Both the position numbers and the translations under genes were made by a program. From positions 186,001 to 250,000 of the forward strand of contig NZ_JACWZY010000003.1 of NCBI RefSeq assembly GCF_014699005.1: a stretch of 64,000 nt of DNA. The letters are read 5' to 3'. This document shows, in pieces, positions 60,450-64,000 of the stretch; position 1 is the stretch's first letter, and every line of letters starts with the position of its first letter. The notes beneath the pieces were generated by a model. The model had not been told where the DNA came from and did not search any database. It worked only from the letters and a program-made list of their open reading frames with translations. Origin of the DNA: Spirosoma profusum. Lineage in GTDB: Bacteria > Bacteroidota > Bacteroidia > Cytophagales > Spirosomataceae.

Positions 60450-60680
60450 ATGACACGTATCGAATGGGACCGTGCCCGGGTCGAGCAGTACGCCGATCGG
60501 AAAGGGATAACGCTTGAAGAGGCCCGGCAAAACCTACTGCTGCTTTATAAACGACACTGTGATCTGGATGCCCTCGATACTGAAGTCGATCCAGTCGTCG
60601 ACGAATCCTTCAAATCGTTTAACCGACCCAAAAATTCACAATTGCTGAATGGGTCTAACCCTAACGACTATGTTCTTTAA
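60450..60680 (+). CDS. small phage protein of unknown function
   Basis: The ATG at 60450 gives 76 residues (MTRIEWDRARVEQYADRKGI), a helical start (LEEARQNLLLLYKRHCDLDA) and a disordered end (NSQLLNGSNPNDYVL). The longer frame from 60375 overlaps the previous gene. No family recognised. Confidence 0.55.
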   Translation: MTRIEWDRARVEQYADRKGITLEEARQNLLLLYKRHCDLDALDTEVDPVVDESFKSFNRPKNSQLLNGSNPNDYVL

Positions 60681-61014
60681 ACTGACCATGGGGACTCGTA
60701 AGCCCCTCAATAAACTGGAGGAGCACCTGATTGCTCAGGCAAAAACGTTGTGCCAGGGCAAAGGCCCGATCTACATTAAGACGCTGGAGCATGTACGTAG
60801 TGCCTTGTACCGTGAACTGGAACTCTACACGTCCAACCATCATGGTGTACGGGCCAGTAGCGTATCGATCCAATACGTTGAGAATGGGCTGGAGAGTCAG
60901 ATCTGGATATTGCCAGGTGAATTGCCCGATAAGCCCACCGCTACGATCGCACTGACGGAAGCGGGTATCGATCATCAACAGGTTCAGGATTCACTAATCA
61001 TCCCTTTACGCTAA
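60670..61014 (+). CDS. phage protein of unknown function
   Basis: From ATG 60670 (MFFKLTMGTRKPLNKLEEHL) the protein has 114 residues; ATG 60688 is also possible. It contains EHLIAQAKTLCQGKGPIYIK and a beta-rich end. It overlaps the previous gene by 11 bp and the next by one (TAATG). Confidence 0.55.
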   Translation: MFFKLTMGTRKPLNKLEEHLIAQAKTLCQGKGPIYIKTLEHVRSALYRELELYTSNHHGVRASSVSIQYVENGLESQIWILPGELPDKPTATIALTEAGIDHQQVQDSLIIPLR

Positions 61015-61397
61015 TGAAAGCCAATATCTTCACCAGTAAAGGTAATCCACCAGTGTCACTGGAGATGATCACCCAGGCCGGTTTTGTAAAAGCCAATTTT
61101 CAGCAAAAGCAGCTACCCAAACGTCGGCCGGATTACCACGACAATTACTTCATTCAGTACTACTGGCATGCTTCGATATTCGATTTGCCAATTGAGCAGC
61201 AACTTGATCAACCCTGGATCGAGCACCGGATCTGGGCGGATAAGCTGAAGTATGATGACGTTACGGAAGGCCGCTATGGAGCACTCCGTTACTCGTTTCG
61301 GGGCCTCAATGACCTGCACCTGTTCATGCGAAATTTTGGCTATACCTATTCGATTGATGGGGCGGCTCAGCCAGAAGAAAATTCACTTATAAGTTAA
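61014..61397 (+). CDS. phage protein of unknown function
   Basis: The 127-residue protein (MKANIFTSKGNPPVSLEMIT) is rich in aromatic residues (YHDNYFIQYYWHASIFDLPI, YGALRYSFRGLNDLHLF). No family recognised. Confidence 0.55.
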   Translation: MKANIFTSKGNPPVSLEMITQAGFVKANFQQKQLPKRRPDYHDNYFIQYYWHASIFDLPIEQQLDQPWIEHRIWADKLKYDDVTEGRYGALRYSFRGLNDLHLFMRNFGYTYSIDGAAQPEENSLIS

Positions 61398-61415
61398 CTC
61401 TAGACAAACTGTATT

Positions 61416-61676
61416 ATGGAAAATATTGCATTGGTTCTAATGTTTTTCTTCACCAGCTGGATGGTTTGGATGGGATTTAATATCTCCTTCAAAAAGCAGG
61501 AAGAGACAAATATTCATCTGGGATTCATTCGCGAACAACAGGATGAGACTAATGAAAACCTATCGGCCATAAGCAAGCAAATTGATACACTCATCAAGGT
61601 ACAGACCGACTTGCTGGATCTGCTGCGGATGGAAGATGTGGCTACTGAAATCGAACGGAATACTGATCCTCACTAG
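61416..61676 (+). CDS. membrane-anchored coiled-coil protein
   Basis: The 86-residue protein has an N-terminal transmembrane helix (IALVLMFFFTSWMVWMGF) and then a coiled coil (KKQEETNIHLGFIREQQDET, NLSAISKQIDTLIKVQTDLL) with heptad hydrophobics. It may form a membrane-tethered oligomer. Spanin-like or superinfection roles are guesses. Confidence 0.65.
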   Translation: MENIALVLMFFFTSWMVWMGFNISFKKQEETNIHLGFIREQQDETNENLSAISKQIDTLIKVQTDLLDLLRMEDVATEIERNTDPH

Positions 61677-61678
61677 CC

Positions 61679-62182
61679 ATGCCGATTGACTACAGCAAAT
61701 ACCATCCAAAGTGGCATAAGATCAGTCGTTTCGTTCGGTTTATCCGTGCCCGAAATCGTTGTGAGCACTGCGGGGTAGCTAACTACGCCGTTGGCTACTG
61801 GGAGAAGGGAGAATGGCAACGGCTCGCTGGTAATCTGGAGGCTGACCAGTTTGGCTTTGGCGAGAAAACGTCCAGGGAAGCCCGTAAATACGTTCGCCAG
61901 TACAATAAACACTGCATCGTGGATTCTGATCAGCCCAAACTTAAGGTCGTTATTCTGACGGTCGCGCATCTGGATCACAACATTGATAACAATGAGCTGG
62001 AGAATCTGGCAGCACTTTGTCAGTCTTGCCACTTTCGCTTAGACCGTAAGGACAACGCCCAACGACGTCGCTATGGCCCCACTGGTCGATTTCACAAACA
62101 AATACGAATCAGCTATGAATCGTCCCTAACAGATAATAGTCATCACACAAAACAAATCACAACCCATGAAGGCGCTCATTAA
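61679..62182 (+). CDS. HNH-type endonuclease
   Basis: The 167-residue protein has zinc-binding CEHCGVANYAVGYWE and CQSCHFRLDRKDNA, and the HNH core LTVAHLDHNIDNNELENLAA with the catalytic His. This agrees with small phage HNH nucleases, used in DNA packaging or as homing enzymes. It is not flanked by visible terminase genes. Basic tail HKQIRISYESSL. Confidence 0.85.
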   Translation: MPIDYSKYHPKWHKISRFVRFIRARNRCEHCGVANYAVGYWEKGEWQRLAGNLEADQFGFGEKTSREARKYVRQYNKHCIVDSDQPKLKVVILTVAHLDHNIDNNELENLAALCQSCHFRLDRKDNAQRRRYGPTGRFHKQIRISYESSLTDNSHHTKQITTHEGAH

Positions 62183-62807
62183 CCACCTTATCAATAATAA
62201 TCTGGAGACGATTGTCAGTCGCTCATTGCGGAACTGCCACTGCCTGGGGCTTCATTCTTTAATGCTGCTGGAATCACCAGGGCAAACGATTCGCCTGTTT
62301 TATGCGGCAAAAGGCAATCTAATGTACCGGAATCACCCTCAATTCATCCATGAGGGGCTGACGATCGGCTTTCACCCACATCACTGTAATTTGACCTTAC
62401 ACGCTGTTTTGGGAACATTCTGGAACTGGACAGTCCGACAGCCACTGGCTTTCGATCAGGGGGAATACATCAAACTGCGTCAGTACCGCTATCACAGCCA
62501 GATTAAGGAGGGTAAACAGGGTTTTGAGCTGATTGACCCTGAATATCCGATGGTAACCCAATCCTTTCAACCGGTTGAGGCAGGGCAATGTCTCGAGTTA
62601 GGGCCTAAAATCTTGCACACCGTTGCGTGTAATCCCTTTGACGATACAGCCTGGCTGGTTTTTGAAGGCCGGGAAGATCCCACGTATGAATCATACTGCT
62701 TTAGCAATCAGGATCTGGAGCAAAACACGAATACCGATTTGTATCAGCGGATATCAGAATATGAGATAAAGCAAATATTAGCCAAAATTTTGCCACACTT
62801 AAGCTGA
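62166..62807 (+). CDS. cupin-like phage protein of unknown function
   Basis: The 213-residue protein overlaps the HNH gene by 17 bp. Sequence GFHPHHCNLTLHAVLGTFWN and GPKILHTVACNPFDDTAWLV place His residues at spacing like a cupin barrel. No family was named with certainty. Confidence 0.6.
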   Translation: MKALINHLINNNLETIVSRSLRNCHCLGLHSLMLLESPGQTIRLFYAAKGNLMYRNHPQFIHEGLTIGFHPHHCNLTLHAVLGTFWNWTVRQPLAFDQGEYIKLRQYRYHSQIKEGKQGFELIDPEYPMVTQSFQPVEAGQCLELGPKILHTVACNPFDDTAWLVFEGREDPTYESYCFSNQDLEQNTNTDLYQRISEYEIKQILAKILPHLS

Positions 62808-63289
62808 TGGAAACACTATTCCCCATTAACAAAGGAGCTTATTTCTCCCTAAACCGGGAATATCGCTTCGCCCTCTGGCGTATCTGGGATGAGTCGAAAC
62901 CCCTCCTTTTTTTCATCGGTTTAAATCCGTCGACGGCCGATGGTGAAACGGACGATCCAACGATACGTCGGTGCATTGGCTTCTGTAGGGATTTCGGGTA
63001 CGGTGGCTTTTATATCGGTAATCTATTTGCCTACCGTGCAACGGATCCGTTGACAATGAAACAGCAGACCGATCCGGTTGGCGTGACCAATAACTACTGG
63101 CTGGAAGAGCTACGTCACCGCTGTGAACGAGTGGTGTTTATCTGGGGCGTCCATGGTAGCCATCTGAAACGGGATCAGCAGGTAATAGCTGCTTTCCCTG
63201 ATGCGTATTGCCTGGGCAAAACATCCGGTGGCCATCCCCGCCATCCATTGTATTTACCCCGCCTGACGGGTTTACGAAAATTCAATTAA
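62807..63289 (+). CDS. DUF1643 family protein
   Basis: The 160-residue protein matches DUF1643: YFSLNREYRFALWRIWDESK, LFFIGLNPSTADGETDDPTI, RRCIGFCRDFGYGGFYIGNL, FAYRATDPLTMKQQTDPVGV and GKTSGGHPRHPLYLP. This family is common in phages and mobile DNA; its biochemical role is unknown. It overlaps the previous stop as TGATG. Confidence 0.9.
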   Translation: METLFPINKGAYFSLNREYRFALWRIWDESKPLLFFIGLNPSTADGETDDPTIRRCIGFCRDFGYGGFYIGNLFAYRATDPLTMKQQTDPVGVTNNYWLEELRHRCERVVFIWGVHGSHLKRDQQVIAAFPDAYCLGKTSGGHPRHPLYLPRLTGLRKFN

Positions 63290-63297
63290 TCAACCAG

Positions 63298-63897
63298 ATG
63301 GATACTACTGAAACCTTAACACTCAGAGAGGAGGCCCTTAAAAGCGAGTTTACAGCACTGCTGGAAAACTTCAGTGCTGTACTGCTGGACAAGCTCATGG
63401 CGAATGAACGTAAGTATGGGTTTGGTGAAGCCTGGAAAATACCCGACTGGGAAGAGGATCTCCAGCGTGATATGGTAGAGCATATCCAAAAGGGCGATCC
63501 CCGTGATACGGCTATTTACAGCCTGTTTGCCTGGTATCATGGCTGGCGAACTGCTCCAGAGTCAAAACGTGAATCGGGATTTGATAAACTTTTTAAGTGG
63601 GAGGATATGTCCCTATCAACCCTGATGGCTGTATTGGTAAAACATTTCGATTGTGACGATTTTGGAGTGGAGTTTTACTCCCGGCCAAGCGTAGCCTCCC
63701 GCATCTGGATTTTTATAAAATTCAAACTTCCTGAACGCTACAAAGGTAATCGAGAGCGCTATGTATCGGGGTCAACCCTTCCAATTGTCCAACGCCGGCT
63801 GATCGAGTATTTGGACAAAATCCAACTCAGCGAAGGACGTCTCGAACGTAAACGAATCGCTGAAACGAATCAAGACCAGGTGAAGACAGATAGCTGA
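63298..63897 (+). CDS. conserved phage protein with KGDPRDxAxY motif
   Basis: The ATG at 63298 (MDTTETLTLREEALKSEFTA) gives 199 residues; the longer frame from 63208 runs back into the DUF1643 gene. The first half has NERKYGFGEAWKIPDWEEDL, HIQKGDPRDTAIYSLFAWYH, a pattern seen in phage proteins and some nucleotide-pyrophosphohydrolase-like helical proteins. The second half (FGVEFYSRPSVASRIWIFIK) is unassigned. MazG-like activity is only a suggestion. Confidence 0.65.
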   Translation: MDTTETLTLREEALKSEFTALLENFSAVLLDKLMANERKYGFGEAWKIPDWEEDLQRDMVEHIQKGDPRDTAIYSLFAWYHGWRTAPESKRESGFDKLFKWEDMSLSTLMAVLVKHFDCDDFGVEFYSRPSVASRIWIFIKFKLPERYKGNRERYVSGSTLPIVQRRLIEYLDKIQLSEGRLERKRIAETNQDQVKTDS

Positions 63898-63930
63898 TCA
63901 ATCCAATTATTAAACCCAATAACTGACATC

Positions 63931-64000
63931 ATGAATAAAAAACAGGCTGAGCAGTTTAATAACATGCTCTCAACTCTAAAGAAAATCGCCAAAGATTACC
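63931..64000 (+). CDS. start of a further phage gene (cut by window end)
   Basis: An ATG at 63931 opens a frame MNKKQAEQFNNMLSTLKKIA that runs off the window. Lysine-rich helical start; nothing else can be said. Confidence 0.5.
   Translation, partial: MNKKQAEQFNNMLSTLKKIAKDY

Larger units (their letters stand above)
47791..64000. mobile_element. left end of a tRNA-integrated phage-like element (incomplete)
   Basis: The region begins at a tRNA 3' fragment and contains a CI/LexA-type repressor, divergent promoters with repeated operators, and a rightward run of about 30 small overlapping genes including primase-helicase, SSB, HNH endonuclease and other phage proteins. ACGT content and gene density differ from the PUL backbone. 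No integrase, capsid, portal or terminase gene is visible, so the far end lies outside the window and phage versus ICE is not settled. Confidence 0.8.

Noticed and set aside
47791-64000. Complete prophage
   Set aside because: No integrase, terminase, portal, capsid or lysis genes are found in the visible part, so only a phage-like early region can be claimed.

Overview
The window reads as chromosome of a member of the Bacteroidota, most likely a Cytophagales (Spirosoma-like) soil or plant-associated bacterium. The evidence is two complete SusC/SusD polysaccharide-utilisation loci (PULs) with FecI-type sigma factors and FecR anti-sigma factors, lipoboxes of the Bacteroidota type, weak ribosome-binding sites, an AraR-like Nudix regulator and a DUF3127-type single-strand-binding protein. 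The genus is inference; no rRNA is present.

Region 1 (1-14,054, all on the minus strand) is a pectin PUL in transcription order: ECF sigma factor, FecR, SusC with an STN signalling domain, SusD, GH28 polygalacturonase, CE12-like rhamnogalacturonan acetylesterase, CE8 pectin methylesterase, GH43 arabinosidase/xylosidase and a beta-propeller protein. Together they sense, import, de-esterify and cut pectin. Region 2 (14,055-20,542) holds a large repeat-built surface protein, an SDR epimerase/reductase and a MacB/FtsX-type permease. Region 3 (20,543-32,541, minus strand) is a second PUL: ECF sigma, FecR, SusC, SusD, a SASA-type acetylesterase and a CE15 glucuronoyl esterase. It has esterases but no glycosidase. 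A degenerate Nudix (AraR-like) regulator lies upstream.

Region 4 (32,542-39,855) has a possible 37-codon gene with a strong terminator, then a small regulon: a membrane protein overlapping a winged-helix regulator, a DUF4153-like membrane protein and a serine hydrolase. The same palindromic operator lies before three of these genes. A DUF2911 fragment and the umuDC mutagenesis operon follow. Region 5 (39,856-47,520) is accessory DNA: a dead IS5-type transposase carrying three copies of a 16-bp GC-rich insertion, an AraC regulator, a second serine hydrolase, a tandem duplication of a Reg_prop propeller gene (first copy stopped by one nonsense codon, second fused to YceI) and an IS3 fragment.

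Region 6 (about 47,790 to the window end) is one end of an integrated phage-like element. It starts at a 20-nt tRNA 3' fragment with its terminator (the putative att site), then a CI/LexA-type repressor with a triplet operator, and a long rightward early operon of tightly overlapping genes: CHC2 zinc protein, TOPRIM primase-helicase, an iteron-like array (putative origin), SSB, a LytTR regulator, a phage ASCH-like protein, a DndC-like PAPS-reductase-family protein, HNH endonuclease and a DUF1643 protein. No integrase, terminase or capsid gene is visible, so the element continues beyond the window.

The most unusual signals are a family of about 16-bp GC-rich micro-insertions, a three-site palindromic regulon, an 8/11-bp phased pentamer array, and a sharp difference in ACGT frequency between the PUL backbone and the accessory segments.
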